Positions 7,521 to 15,597 of a DNA stretch of 64,000 nucleotides are shown in pieces. The notes beneath the pieces were generated by a model. The model saw only the letters and a list, made by a program, of their open reading frames with translations, was not told where the DNA came from and made no database searches. The stretch spans positions 1 through 64,000 of the forward strand of contig NZ_FNFP01000009.1 in the NCBI RefSeq assembly GCF_900100845.1, in the 5' to 3' direction. Source of the DNA: Natronincola ferrireducens. GTDB taxonomy: Bacteria; Bacillota; Clostridia; Peptostreptococcales; Natronincolaceae. Numbering within the stretch: the stretch's first letter is position 1; each line of letters starts with the position of its first letter. The translations under genes were made by a program, and so were the position numbers.

Positions 7521-9273
7521 ATTTCTTCAGCACTTCCTCTAATCTTCTGTAAAAAGTAGTTAAGCTAATACCTAGACTCATGGCTGCCTTTCTTTTTCCT
7601 TCCGTTGTGTCCCCAAAAATATTTAAGGCCTTCTGTATTTCTCTAAGCTCCAGTTCCTTAAGAGGTGTTATTATATTAGCGTTATTACTAGTTACAACCT
7701 CCGTAGAAAGATCCTCAAAAAAATCCACCGGAAGGGTTTTATCATTTAATACCCCATCGCTTTCCATCATATTAATCATAAATTCCACGGTATTTTCCAG
7801 TTCTCTTACGTTCCCTCGCCACATATGGTTCTTTAACAGTTCCATGGTGCTTTTTTTAATATAATTGTAGGACTTATTAAGCAGACGATTATATCTTTTG
7901 ATAAAAAAATTCGTAAGTTCTTCAATATCCTCTCTTCTTTCTCTCAGGGGCTTAATAGTAAGAGGTATGACATTCAGTCTATAATACAGGTCTTCTCTAA
8001 ACTTTTTTGTCTCTATCATAACTTTAAGATCCTTATTAGTAGCTGCTATAACTCGAACATCTATAGGTATTACCTGATTAGAGCCAATTCGAGTAATCGT
8101 CCTTTCTTGCAATATTCTTAACAGTTTAGCTTGAAGATATATGGGCATGTCTCCTATTTCATCCAAAAATATTATTCCCTGATTGGCAAGTTCAAACTTT
8201 CCTATTCTTCCCTTTGGATCCGCTCCACTGAAAGCCCCCTTAACATAGCCGAAAAGCTCACTTTCCAGTAATGATTCAGGGATAGCGGCACAGTTAACAG
8301 CTACAAATTTCTGAGTCCTTCTGTCGCTTTCTCTCCATATAGCTGTGGCCACCATTTCCTTACCGGTTCCGCTTTCTCCTGTAATCAGCACCGTTGAGTT
8401 TGAGCAGGCTACCTTCTCTATATTACTTTTTAATCTTTTTGTTGCCTCACTACTACCGATAATATTTTTAGCATCTATAGTTTTATGTGTAGCCGTCATT
8501 TCGTACAAATCAGAATGTATGGTTTTAATATTTTTAAAGATAAGAATGCTGGTATACTGGTTATTTCTTAGTCCCAACGGATAAACTTCTCCCATAATAA
8601 ATACCTCTTTATTGTCTATTATCATCTTGTATTCCGAGGTATTGTTTAGCTCGTCACCAGTATAAATAATTTCAACAGTCTTACCTTCCACCGTCGATAC
8701 GCCTAACTGTTTCTTAGCGTTCTCGTTACTTTTTGTTATAATGTTACCTTCTCCCATTATCAATACACCTTGCTCCATATAATCAATTACACTATCTAAG
8801 GTGGCTATTATGGATAGGTTGCTTTCTTTTTCCTTCTGCTCTAAAGCCTTGGCAGCAATAAAATCTGCTATCTGATTAACAAATTCAAGATAAAGCTTCT
8901 CATTTTGTAAAATCAAATCCCTTTGCTCCTTACTGCTTCCCACAAGTCCAATAATTCCTATGATTTCCTCATGAACCTTGATTGGCATGGAAATCTCTAT
9001 GGTTTCCTGACAATTGCTGGAGTTTGGGCAGTTGGAGCACAAAGAATCCTCTCCGGGATTATAAATAATCATTGTTTCTCCAGTATTTAAAAGATGCTTA
9101 TAAACATAACCCTCTGAAGACATGTCCTGGTTTATATCCCCAGCATAAAGGCCTGTACCGGCTACACGGTATAATTTCTTGTCTACTACCTCTACGTCTA
9201 CGCCGGATACCTGTGCGATTACCTCTGCATATTTTTGAACAGTACCCTGAATTGAACTTAAATCAAAACCCAT
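7519..9273 (-). CDS. Sigma-54-dependent transcriptional activator (PAS, AAA+, Fis HTH)
   Basis: From the chosen ATG the protein has 584 aa. The N-terminal sensory part carries a Cys cluster (CSNCPNSSNC). A PAS-like segment (YMEQGVLIMGEGNIITKSNENA) is followed by an AAA+ domain with Walker A GESGTGKE, Walker B IIFLDEIGD and the sigma-54 contact loop GAFSGA, a T-to-S variant of GAFTGA. A Fis-type HTH ends the protein. The frame is open 33 codons further upstream, but GGTGAGG just before this ATG and palindromes in the upstream part favour the start at 9273. It is the likely activator of the adjacent -24/-12 promoter. The N-terminal ligand is unknown. Confidence 0.9.
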   Translation of the reverse strand: MGFDLSSIQGTVQKYAEVIAQVSGVDVEVVDKKLYRVAGTGLYAGDINQDMSSEGYVYKHLLNTGETMIIYNPGEDSLCSNCPNSSNCQETIEISMPIKVHEEIIGIIGLVGSSKEQRDLILQNEKLYLEFVNQIADFIAAKALEQKEKESNLSIIATLDSVIDYMEQGVLIMGEGNIITKSNENAKKQLGVSTVEGKTVEIIYTGDELNNTSEYKMIIDNKEVFIMGEVYPLGLRNNQYTSILIFKNIKTIHSDLYEMTATHKTIDAKNIIGSSEATKRLKSNIEKVACSNSTVLITGESGTGKEMVATAIWRESDRRTQKFVAVNCAAIPESLLESELFGYVKGAFSGADPKGRIGKFELANQGIIFLDEIGDMPIYLQAKLLRILQERTITRIGSNQVIPIDVRVIAATNKDLKVMIETKKFREDLYYRLNVIPLTIKPLRERREDIEELTNFFIKRYNRLLNKSYNYIKKSTMELLKNHMWRGNVRELENTVEFMINMMESDGVLNDKTLPVDFFEDLSTEVVTSNNANIITPLKELELREIQKALNIFGDTTEGKRKAAMSLGISLTTFYRRLEEVLKK

Positions 9274-9337
9274 ATCCTCACCCTTTTCTCCTTCGTTATG
9301 TTCATAATATATTAACAGGAAAGATCCGTCAATAATT

Positions 9338-9349
9338 GCAATATATTGC
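9338..9349. promoter_or_regulatory. 12-bp palindrome GCAATATATTGC
   Basis: This is a perfect 12-bp palindrome upstream of the sigma-54 activator gene. Its core CAATATATTG recurs at 9443-9454. The two centres are 105 bp apart, about ten helical turns. It is a possible operator. Confidence 0.4.
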
Positions 9350-9442
9350 GAATTACCGTTTGTCCTTTTCACCCACTGGGGAGTTTTAAATTAATAAACA
9401 GTATATTTTTCCCTATGTAGGAGTGTCTAATCTTTTAAATTT

Positions 9443-9454
9443 ACAATATATTGT
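9443..9454. promoter_or_regulatory. 12-bp palindrome ACAATATATTGT
   Basis: This is the second copy of the CAATATATTG palindrome. It lies between the activator gene and the DUF917 remnant, with about ten helical turns between the two centres. It may be an operator or enhancer half for one of the divergent units; there is no direct proof. Confidence 0.4.
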
Positions 9455-9564
9455 GATTTTTGCAACAGCTAAGCTGTATCGCTATGTCCTCAACAATGAA
9501 ATCCCCCTCTATTATATGATATATTTTTATTGTAATCTACAAATTAGAAATGGAGGATGTATAA

Positions 9565-9696
9565 ATGAGGATATTATCACATCAGGAAGTGAAGGATATA
9601 CTAGTGGGCTGTACTATCCTGGGAACAGGTGGAGCGGTGCACTGGAAACAGGACTTAATTCTGTTAAGAAAGAGTTTGGATCTGATATATGAATAA
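9565..9696 (+). pseudogene. Frameshifted 5' stub of a DUF917 family gene
   Basis: An ATG at 9565 with GGAGG 8 nt upstream opens a 43-codon frame beginning MRILSHQEVKDILVGCTILG and continuing TGG. This is the typical DUF917 start (ILGTGGGG motif). At about 9630 the homology moves to another frame, which reads SGALETGLNSVKKEFGSDI and stops at 9692. Joined, the frames give the family pattern ILGTGG-G-LE-GL. The remaining several hundred residues of DUF917 are absent. DUF917 proteins include S-methyl-thiohydantoin desulfurases and often sit beside hydantoin and amino-acid genes, which fits this locus. The identification rests on recognition of the motif only. Confidence 0.6.
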
Positions 9697-9720
9697 CTTC
9701 TTATAAATTTGCTTAATCTT

Positions 9721-9752
9721 AAACCGCACTTTTACTAGGGTGTGGTTTTTTT
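9721..9752 (+). terminator. Intrinsic terminator after the DUF917 stub
   Basis: Arms AAACCGCAC (9721-9729) and GTGTGGTTT (9740-9748) pair over 9 bp with one G-U, followed by Ts. The terminator has survived downstream of the degraded gene. Confidence 0.75.
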
Positions 9753-9909
9753 AATGGTGAAAATTTTACAAAATTGAAGTTTTTTACCTGTGCACATATT
9801 GTGAGGGAGTCAACGGGAGACAATGCTTTTTATGTTGTTTGTTGCTTTGTCACATAAAAATTCTTACAGCATAAAATAGTTAATACCTAAATAAAGGGGG
9901 GATGTTCTC

Positions 9910-10833
9910 TTGGAAGTATCAGTTATTATAGAAAGTGTTGTTTCTTTATTTATTATAATATTAGTAGGCGTTTATGGTAGTAGAAAAAAAATTATTACTG
10001 CAGAAACCAATAAAAGATTAGTAGATATCCTTATACAAATAGCCCTGCCCTTTATGATTGTTTCTTCTTTCATTTATACCTATGACCATACTATTAAATC
10101 TAATGTTATAAAAACATTTTACTACTCTATTATAGCCTATATAATAATGATTTTTGTTTCCCATCTACTTCTACTACCAGTAAAGGGTCATAAAAAAACA
10201 ATATTGCACTTCGCTAATGTGTTTACTAATACAGGTTATGTAGGATTTCCTATATTAAATTCTATATATGGGACAGAGGGGGTTGTATACGGCTCTATAT
10301 TTAATATGTTTTTTGTCATATTGGTGTGGACATATGGGCTTATCCTATTTAAAGATAATTTTAGTAAAAAAGAATTGAAGGCAGAACTAAAAAAAATCCT
10401 TCTAAATCCCTCTATTATAGCAGTTTGTATAGGGATTATAATCATGATATTCGATATTCAATTATCCGGTGCCTTAATATCCAGTATAGAGGCCATTGGC
10501 AACATTACAGGGCCATTATCTATGATTATTATTGGAGTAATCCTTTCAAATGTTAAAATACAAAAGTATTTAAAGGATTGGACAGTCTATTATGGAGTGG
10601 TTACTAAACTAATTATTATTCCTGCCATTATATATTTAATATCATTGTTGGTAGGGAATCCCTCTAAAGCCATCAATACAGTAATTATTATGTCGGCAAT
10701 GCCAGCCTCAGCCATGACTTCAATACTAGCGGAAAGCTTTGATAAAGAAAAAGAATATGCAGCTGTTATTGTATCTGTAACTACGTTGCTTTCTTTAATT
10801 ACTGTTACTGTATTATTAAAAATTATACTATAA
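9910..10833 (+). CDS. AEC family transporter (auxin efflux carrier-like)
   Basis: This 307-aa membrane protein has about ten hydrophobic segments in the two-times-five arrangement of the AEC/BART family. It shows the conserved NTGYVGFPI motif near the middle of the first half. Bacterial members carry malonate, malate or other organic anions and amino acids. The start is a TTG at 9910 with a strong AAAGGGGGG site upstream; the nearby ATG at 9902 is out of frame. It is monocistronic, with terminators on both sides. Its place next to the amino-acid cluster suggests an organic acid substrate, but this is not shown. Confidence 0.85.
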   Translation: MEVSVIIESVVSLFIIILVGVYGSRKKIITAETNKRLVDILIQIALPFMIVSSFIYTYDHTIKSNVIKTFYYSIIAYIIMIFVSHLLLLPVKGHKKTILHFANVFTNTGYVGFPILNSIYGTEGVVYGSIFNMFFVILVWTYGLILFKDNFSKKELKAELKKILLNPSIIAVCIGIIIMIFDIQLSGALISSIEAIGNITGPLSMIIIGVILSNVKIQKYLKDWTVYYGVVTKLIIIPAIIYLISLLVGNPSKAINTVIIMSAMPASAMTSILAESFDKEKEYAAVIVSVTTLLSLITVTVLLKIIL

Positions 10834-10906
10834 TTACAGCATTTGTGTTGAATTTAGACCGTATGGCTATAAGCTAGATTTGAAGCCAATCTCTTATAGA
10901 GAGGAT

Positions 10907-10938
10907 AAAAAAAGAGAGTGCAGATTCAAACACTCTCT
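10907..10938 (-). terminator. Intrinsic terminator of the TRAP operon
   Basis: On the minus strand a perfect 8-bp stem AGAGAGTG/CACTCTCT (10931-10938 and 10913-10920) with a 10-nt loop is followed by seven Ts. Confidence 0.75.
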
Positions 10939-10957
10939 AAGGGTTCCTTTAAATTGT

Positions 10958-10996
10958 GGTGTACTGATCTGATATTTCATATCAGATCAGTACACC
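10958..10996. terminator. 18-bp perfect hairpin between convergent genes
   Basis: Arms 10958-10975 and 10979-10996 are perfectly complementary over 18 bp with a 3-nt loop. On the plus strand a T-rich tail (CTTTATTGTTATTTT) follows. It probably ends the AEC gene transcript and may also contribute to termination of the opposing TRAP operon. Confidence 0.65.
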
Positions 10997-11003
10997 TTTA
11001 TTG

Positions 11004-11996
11004 TTATTTTAAAATTCCTACTTCTTTATAATATTTAATTGCGCCATCATGTAGTGGTAATCCCGCTAAGTCTGTAACTGCATCTTCTATTTTTAAATCC
11101 TTTAATGCATTATTTGATTGTTTTAAAGTATCTATATTTTCCCAGAAGGATTTTGTTAAATCATATACTACATCCTCTGAAATATCTGCAGTTGTAAATA
11201 TTGCCATCTTGATTGCAGTTGTTATTACGTCTTCTTCTTGTCCATCATAGGTTCCTGCTGGAATGGTATACTTTGCATACCAAGGATATTTTTCTTGTAA
11301 TTGAGTAATTACATCTTCTTCAATGGAAACCAATTTACCATTTGCCGTAGTAGTAATTTCTGTAACCGCAGCAGTAGGTAATCCTGCCATAATCCAAGCA
11401 CCATCTAATTGTCTATTTCTCATAAGATCAATTGCTTCAGTAAAACCAATAAATTGTACCTTTAAGCCATCTGGATAGCTAACACCGGCTTCTGTTAAAT
11501 GAAGGTTTGTTTCTACTTCTGTGGTGCTTCCAGGAGCACCTGAAGCAAAATTTTTCCCTGCTATGTCCTTTAAGTTGTTAATATTTGATTCTTTTCCTAC
11601 AACTACTTGATTTGGATTGTAGTATAGGCCAGAAATTACTCTTAGTTTTTCATTCGGTCTTCCTTCAAAGGTTCCTTCCCCTTTATAGGATTGATACATA
11701 ACACTGGTAACAGCCATACTTACTTGAGCTTCTCTACTTTGCAATAGGTTTAAATTATCTATTCCTCCATTGGAGGCTTGTGCGTTAGCTCTTACATAGT
11801 CTAATTCACCATTCCACAAGTTGGCTATAGATGAACCTAATGGATAAAGGGCTCCTGTGGTTGCTGCTGTTGGAATATTGATGATTACTGTTTCGTTTCC
11901 TCCTGTTTCTTCTGAAGCCTCATTTTCATTTGTGTTTCCAGTGCATCCTGATAAAATTATCATGGCTGCTAAGATTAATAACAATACTTTTTTCAT
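11004..11996 (-). CDS. TAXI family TRAP transporter solute-binding lipoprotein
   Basis: This 330-aa extracytoplasmic binding protein has a lipoprotein signal (LSGC, Cys18) and the TAXI-type sequence TAATTGALYPLGSSIANLW near the mature N-terminus. TAXI proteins deliver organic acids or amino acids such as glutamate to a fused TRAP permease. It lies 32 bp downstream of the permease gene in one operon and has a GGGGAGG ribosome site. The Phe-type T-box leaders upstream suggest an aromatic amino acid or related ligand; that is inference. Confidence 0.92.
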   Translation of the reverse strand: MKKVLLLILAAMIILSGCTGNTNENEASEETGGNETVIINIPTAATTGALYPLGSSIANLWNGELDYVRANAQASNGGIDNLNLLQSREAQVSMAVTSVMYQSYKGEGTFEGRPNEKLRVISGLYYNPNQVVVGKESNINNLKDIAGKNFASGAPGSTTEVETNLHLTEAGVSYPDGLKVQFIGFTEAIDLMRNRQLDGAWIMAGLPTAAVTEITTTANGKLVSIEEDVITQLQEKYPWYAKYTIPAGTYDGQEEDVITTAIKMAIFTTADISEDVVYDLTKSFWENIDTLKQSNNALKDLKIEDAVTDLAGLPLHDGAIKYYKEVGILK

Positions 11997-12028
11997 TTAA
12001 CATTTCCTCCCCATTTTTCATTTATATT

Positions 12029-13990
12029 TTAAATTGTTAAAGTATAATCTTTACTTCTCATTTGTATAATGGTGATAATTGCTAATACAATAATCCCTAA
12101 AATATCTGTTTGTAGCTTTGGATCAATAGCAAAAAGTCCAACGATAATCAACAAGATTCTAGTAATCATAGAGCATTCTTTAATCAACATTCCCTCTGTA
12201 CCTGCTGCTAAACAAATCACCCCAATAGAAGCAGTAATTAATGTTCTAATTGTTAATAACAGAGATATACCTTCTACACTGCCAATTAATAAAAGAGGAT
12301 TATTTAAAAAGAAGAATGGTAGAATAAATCCTGTAATACCTAATTTAATGGCAATAAGTGACGTCTTGGTTTGATTTGATTTAGCTATACCTGCTGCCAC
12401 ATAAGAACTCATGGCTACTGGTGGTGTGATATTAGATAAACAAGCATAAATTAAACAGAACATATGGGCAGCTATTGGTGTTGCACCTACATTAATGAGT
12501 ACAGGTACCGCTACTGCTGCTACAATAACATATGCAGCTACACCAGGAACACCCATCCCTAAGATTATGCTCATAATCATTACCATGATTCCACCTAAGA
12601 ATAGTTGGCCTTCTCCTACGACTTTTAAAACCAAATAGCCAAAGTTTAATCCTAAGCTGGTTAAAGAAACCGTTCCGATAATAAGGCCAATCAATACACA
12701 GGATATACCTACACCAATAGCCCCTCTGGCACCTTCTACTATTGCCGTCATAATAGTCTTTAGATCCATGCTGGTTTCTTTTCTAAACCAAGATGATATC
12801 AATGTAGAAAAAATAGCAACAACTGCTGAAAATAGTGGTGTATATCCCATCATCATCATTCCAACTAAAATCACTAAAGGAATAATTAAATGTCCTCTTT
12901 CCTTTATTACTTCTAAGGCAACTGGGATATTTTCCTTGGAAAGTCCCTTAAGCCCTAATTTTTTTGCTTCCAGATGAACAGAAACAATGATTCCTAAGTA
13001 ATATAAAAAGGCTGGTAAAAAAGCTGCAATCATTACTTGAGTATAATTTATTCCTAAAAATTCTGCCATAACAAAACCTACAGCCCCCATAATCGGTGGT
13101 GCGAATTGTCCTCCAGTAGATGCTACAGCCTCTACTGCTGCTGCAAATTCAGCTTTATATCCTGTTCTTTTCATTAACGGTATTGTAATGGTTCCAGTAG
13201 TGGCTACATTAGCAATAGCACTGCCATTCATCATGCCCAAAAGAGCACTTGCAAATACTGCAACCTTTGCTGGACCTCCAGGGGAACGACCTACTAAGGT
13301 TAGTGCAATATCATTAATAAACTGGCTAAATCCACTGTACTTTAAGAAGCTTCCAAAAAGAACAAATGTAAATATATAAGTTGCACTGACACCTATACCT
13401 ACACCAAAGATCCCTTGGCTTCCCCAAAACATATGACTTAACACTCTTCTTAAAGTAAATCCAGAATGGCCTAGTGTCCCCGGTACAAATTTTCCAAACC
13501 AATTAAATAGCAAGAAAATTATTGCTAAAATAGCTAGGTTTCCACTGGTTCTTCTTCCCGCCTCTAATACTAAGATGATACCTATCCCCGCCATGATTAG
13601 ATCTGTTTGACTTAAAAATCCACCTGACATAGCCACCCTTTGATAGTTAAATATCAAATATCCAAATACAAGTACCGTTAAACATATTAACAAAATATCT
13701 TGAACGGGTACAAACTTTCTTTTCCTTTTCTCTGTAGGGTAGCCGGGATAAAGTAAAAAGGTAAACAGTAATAAAAACATTGCATGATAAGCCCTTAAGC
13801 TTATGGCATCCATCATTCCTATAGTATTAAAATATAGCTGAAAAATTGTCCATCCTATTAAAAGAGTGATTACACTCATGTTTAAGAAACCCTTATAACT
13901 TCTAATCCGCATATCTGCATCTTTTTCTTCTAATAGCCTCCGTGCATCTTCTTCTATTTCATTTAAGCTCATTTCCTCTTTCTCCCTCAA
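12029..13990 (-). CDS. TRAP transporter fused permease subunit (4TM/12TM)
   Basis: This 653-aa integral membrane protein combines the small DctQ-like and large DctM-like permease parts, as is usual for TAXI-type TRAP systems. It is driven by an ion gradient. Conserved large-subunit stretches include FVLFGSFLKYSGFSQFIND, GSAIANVATTGTITIP and LGMGVPGVAAYV. The start is uncertain: a TTG at 13990 has AAAGGA 9 nt upstream, and an ATG at 13972 has GAGGGAG 9 nt upstream. It is followed by the TAXI lipoprotein gene and preceded by two T-box leaders. Confidence 0.92.
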   Translation of the reverse strand: MREKEEMSLNEIEEDARRLLEEKDADMRIRSYKGFLNMSVITLLIGWTIFQLYFNTIGMMDAISLRAYHAMFLLLFTFLLYPGYPTEKRKRKFVPVQDILLICLTVLVFGYLIFNYQRVAMSGGFLSQTDLIMAGIGIILVLEAGRRTSGNLAILAIIFLLFNWFGKFVPGTLGHSGFTLRRVLSHMFWGSQGIFGVGIGVSATYIFTFVLFGSFLKYSGFSQFINDIALTLVGRSPGGPAKVAVFASALLGMMNGSAIANVATTGTITIPLMKRTGYKAEFAAAVEAVASTGGQFAPPIMGAVGFVMAEFLGINYTQVMIAAFLPAFLYYLGIIVSVHLEAKKLGLKGLSKENIPVALEVIKERGHLIIPLVILVGMMMMGYTPLFSAVVAIFSTLISSWFRKETSMDLKTIMTAIVEGARGAIGVGISCVLIGLIIGTVSLTSLGLNFGYLVLKVVGEGQLFLGGIMVMIMSIILGMGVPGVAAYVIVAAVAVPVLINVGATPIAAHMFCLIYACLSNITPPVAMSSYVAAGIAKSNQTKTSLIAIKLGITGFILPFFFLNNPLLLIGSVEGISLLLTIRTLITASIGVICLAAGTEGMLIKECSMITRILLIIVGLFAIDPKLQTDILGIIVLAIITIIQMRSKDYTLTI

Positions 13991-14012
13991 AAATATCCGT
14001 CCTTTCTGTATA

Positions 14013-14165
14013 TTAGTCTTTAATTATACCTCCCTCAGCTCCCCCAATATGCTGGGAAAACATGTAGATACTACAGGATAAACTGAAGTCATACATAATT
14101 CTTACATTCTCATCATTAAAATATAGATGATCTAAAATCTTTGATTTAGCGTTAGTGACTTCCAT
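14013..14165 (-). CDS. Possible 50-aa ORF between T-box and TRAP permease gene
   Basis: An open frame of 50 codons begins at an ATG just after the T-box terminator and ends 23 bp before the permease start. It begins MEVTNAKSKILDHLYFND and ends in a glycine-rich GGAEGGIIKD tail. I see no ribosome-binding site before its ATG. I do not recognise it. It could be a small leader gene, a remnant of a deleted gene, or a chance frame. Confidence 0.25.
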   Translation of the reverse strand: MEVTNAKSKILDHLYFNDENVRIMYDFSLSCSIYMFSQHIGGAEGGIIKD

Positions 14166-14172
14166 AGAGTGC

Positions 14173-14400
14173 AACAAAAAAACAGACTATCCCCTACTGG
14201 AGCGAATAATCTGTTCGCGGTACCATCCAAATTTATATCTCATCCAAATAACGGCTTTAACCGGCTCAGCTTAGTTTCCTTAGATTTCAGCCTGCAACTC
14301 AAGGGTGAATTTCAATAACCATAGCTTATGGGCTCCCACCTTTCCCCACTCTCTTTAAAGCATTTCTTTTTACTTACTTATCCCTATCAATGTTTTATAA
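14173..14400 (-). promoter_or_regulatory. T-box leader A (proximal), Phe specifier predicted
   Basis: Read on the minus strand, this leader has the AAAGAGAG start of Stem I and a specifier region GAA-A-UUC-A-CCCUUGAG. In the usual geometry the specifier codon is UUC (Phe). It has the T-box bulge TGGTACCGCG, with U opposite an A discriminator. The terminator stem (AACAGATTATTC pairing GGGGATAGTCTGTT) ends in a T7 run. Uncharged tRNA-Phe would stabilise the antiterminator and allow read-through into the TRAP operon. AUU (Ile) is a less likely register. Confidence 0.9.
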
Positions 14401-14530
14401 TTATTTAATTTTTCGTATAAAAATTATCCTAAGTGCCCTCGACAACGCCCAAGCTGTATGAACATCCTCCTAATTATAGGAAGTAACGACGTTCCTTTTT
14501 ATTGTATAGGGTAGTGTGTTTTTTTATACA

Positions 14531-14758
14531 ATAAAAAACAGACTATCCCCCTCCACTGGAGCGAATAATCTGTTCGCGGTACCATCCAAATTTATATCTC
14601 ATCCAAATAACGGCTTTAACCGGCTCGACTTAGTTTCCTTAGATTTCAGTCTGCAACTCAAGGGTGAATTTCAATAACTATAGCTTATGGGCTCCCACCT
14701 TTCCCCACTCTCTTTAAAGCATTTCTTTTTATTTACTTATCCCTATCAATGTTTTATA
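14531..14758 (-). promoter_or_regulatory. T-box leader B (distal), near-identical tandem copy
   Basis: This copy differs from leader A by only about five substitutions and a 3-nt insertion in the terminator loop. It keeps the same predicted UUC specifier, TGGTACCGCG bulge and terminator. It lies about 130 bp upstream of leader A in the same orientation, with no gene between. The two would act as two successive tRNA-Phe-dependent gates on one transcript. Confidence 0.9.
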
Positions 14759-14788
14759 ATTATTCATTTTAAAAAAATATTTATAAAT

Positions 14789-14817
14789 AATCTATCATAT
14801 TTCTAAACCTATGTCAA
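14789..14817 (-). promoter_or_regulatory. Sigma-A promoter upstream of T-box B
   Basis: On the minus strand TTGACA (14817-14812), a 17-bp spacer and TAGATT (14794-14789) precede the distal T-box by about 30 bp. This would start a transcript that passes through both leaders into the TRAP operon. Confidence 0.6.
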
Positions 14818-15119
14818 CTATATAATTAAAAATTGTTTATTCTTCAAATATTTAATACTTTCATATTTTATTTAAGTTATTTAATTATGGGTAAATTCTA
14901 TTTTCTGTTACCATGTGGAGTAACAACAGTTTAAAGCTAATCTTATCAACTTATAAACAAACTTTTAAATTTTAATCATTTTAGAAATTGTAGTTAAACA
15001 TTTTATGAACTCCTTTAAAGAAATGACACTAAGTATGTTAAGTAAGGAGTAAGCTTATTACTAGCTTCATTATGTAAATTAAATTTAACTTTTGATATTT
15101 AAAAAGGTATGTGTTAAAG
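14818..15119. other. AT-rich gap without recognisable gene
   Basis: These 300 bp between the T-box promoter and the island repeat are strongly AT-rich. I see no convincing coding frame, ribosome site or structured RNA in them. Confidence 0.5.
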
Positions 15120-15177
15120 AAAAACCGTAGTTACTTATGGTAAGGTTCAATGTATCGCTTTAACTGCGGTTTTTTTG
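15119..15177 (+). terminator. Hairpin with T-run at the island edge
   Basis: AAAACCGTAGTTA and TAACTGCGGTTTT pair over 13 bp with one G-U and a 22-nt loop, followed by a T-run on the plus strand and A-run/T-run symmetry on the minus strand. It overlaps the left direct repeat and lies 43 bp past the end of the last minus-strand island gene, so it can end that transcript. Confidence 0.6.
15120..15149. repeat. Direct repeat copy 1, rlmH-3'-end-like attachment site
   Basis: On the minus strand this 30-mer encodes EPYHK-stop and continues ACTACGGTTTTT. It matches the rlmH 3' end at 16814-16843 with four or five differences, in the same orientation. Upstream of these codons no rlmH homology is seen (RYI instead of IRN). 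This is the pattern left when an element inserts at the rlmH stop codon. Confidence 0.7.
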
Positions 15178-15219
15178 TTAAAAAAGAATATCTTTTAGTA
15201 AGATATTCTTTTGCTTTAA

Positions 15220-15597
15220 TCAAATTCTTTCAATACCATCTAAATCAAAATAAACATTTCTTGCTCTAAATGGAGAAGGGTTTGTATATTGTAATTTTAA
15301 TTTTTGAAAATCACTTATTCTTCTAGAGTGATAGTAAGGCTTATCAAAACTTAATTTTTCATCCCTAATCCAATCAGCAACTTCGATATCATGAATTTGT
15401 AAATAATAATCTACTAAAGCTGATACTTTAGTTAAATATTTTATTTCTTTATCGGTACATAAGCTTAAGTCTATTGATTCCTTAAGGCTATCTATAAACT
15501 TCATATCCTTGTATTTTAATAACTCTAGCAGTTGATTTAAACTTGTATCTTCATCTGGATAATTAAAAAAACCTTGTAAATACTTATTCCCAATCAT
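15220..15597 (-). CDS. Hypothetical partner of the DUF6036-type nucleotidyltransferase
   Basis: This 125-aa, charged, soluble-looking protein has no membrane segment and no motif I recognise. Its start codon lies within the end of the nucleotidyltransferase gene (14-bp overlap), so the two are translationally coupled and probably act together. Paired nucleotidyltransferase genes of this size are often toxin-antitoxin or abortive-infection modules. Which partner would be toxic cannot be decided here. It is the last gene of the island on this strand. Confidence 0.6.
   Translation of the reverse strand: MIGNKYLQGFFNYPDEDTSLNQLLELLKYKDMKFIDSLKESIDLSLCTDKEIKYLTKVSALVDYYLQIHDIEVADWIRDEKLSFDKPYYHSRRISDFQKLKLQYTNPSPFRARNVYFDLDGIERI

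Noticed and set aside
9273-9372. Longer N-terminus of the sigma-54 activator
   Set aside because: The extra 33 codons include a palindrome repeated upstream and lack a ribosome site, whereas GGTGAGG directly precedes the ATG at 9273.
9423-9692. 89-codon frame upstream of the AEC gene as an intact gene
   Set aside because: Its start has no ribosome site and its first half shows no protein-like pattern; only the last 20 codons are meaningful, as part of the frameshifted DUF917 stub.
14400-14530. Coding remnant between the two T-boxes (a frame with VHTAWALSRALR)
   Set aside because: It is very short, with no start codon and no recognisable family; it is more likely spacer DNA left by duplication of the leader.
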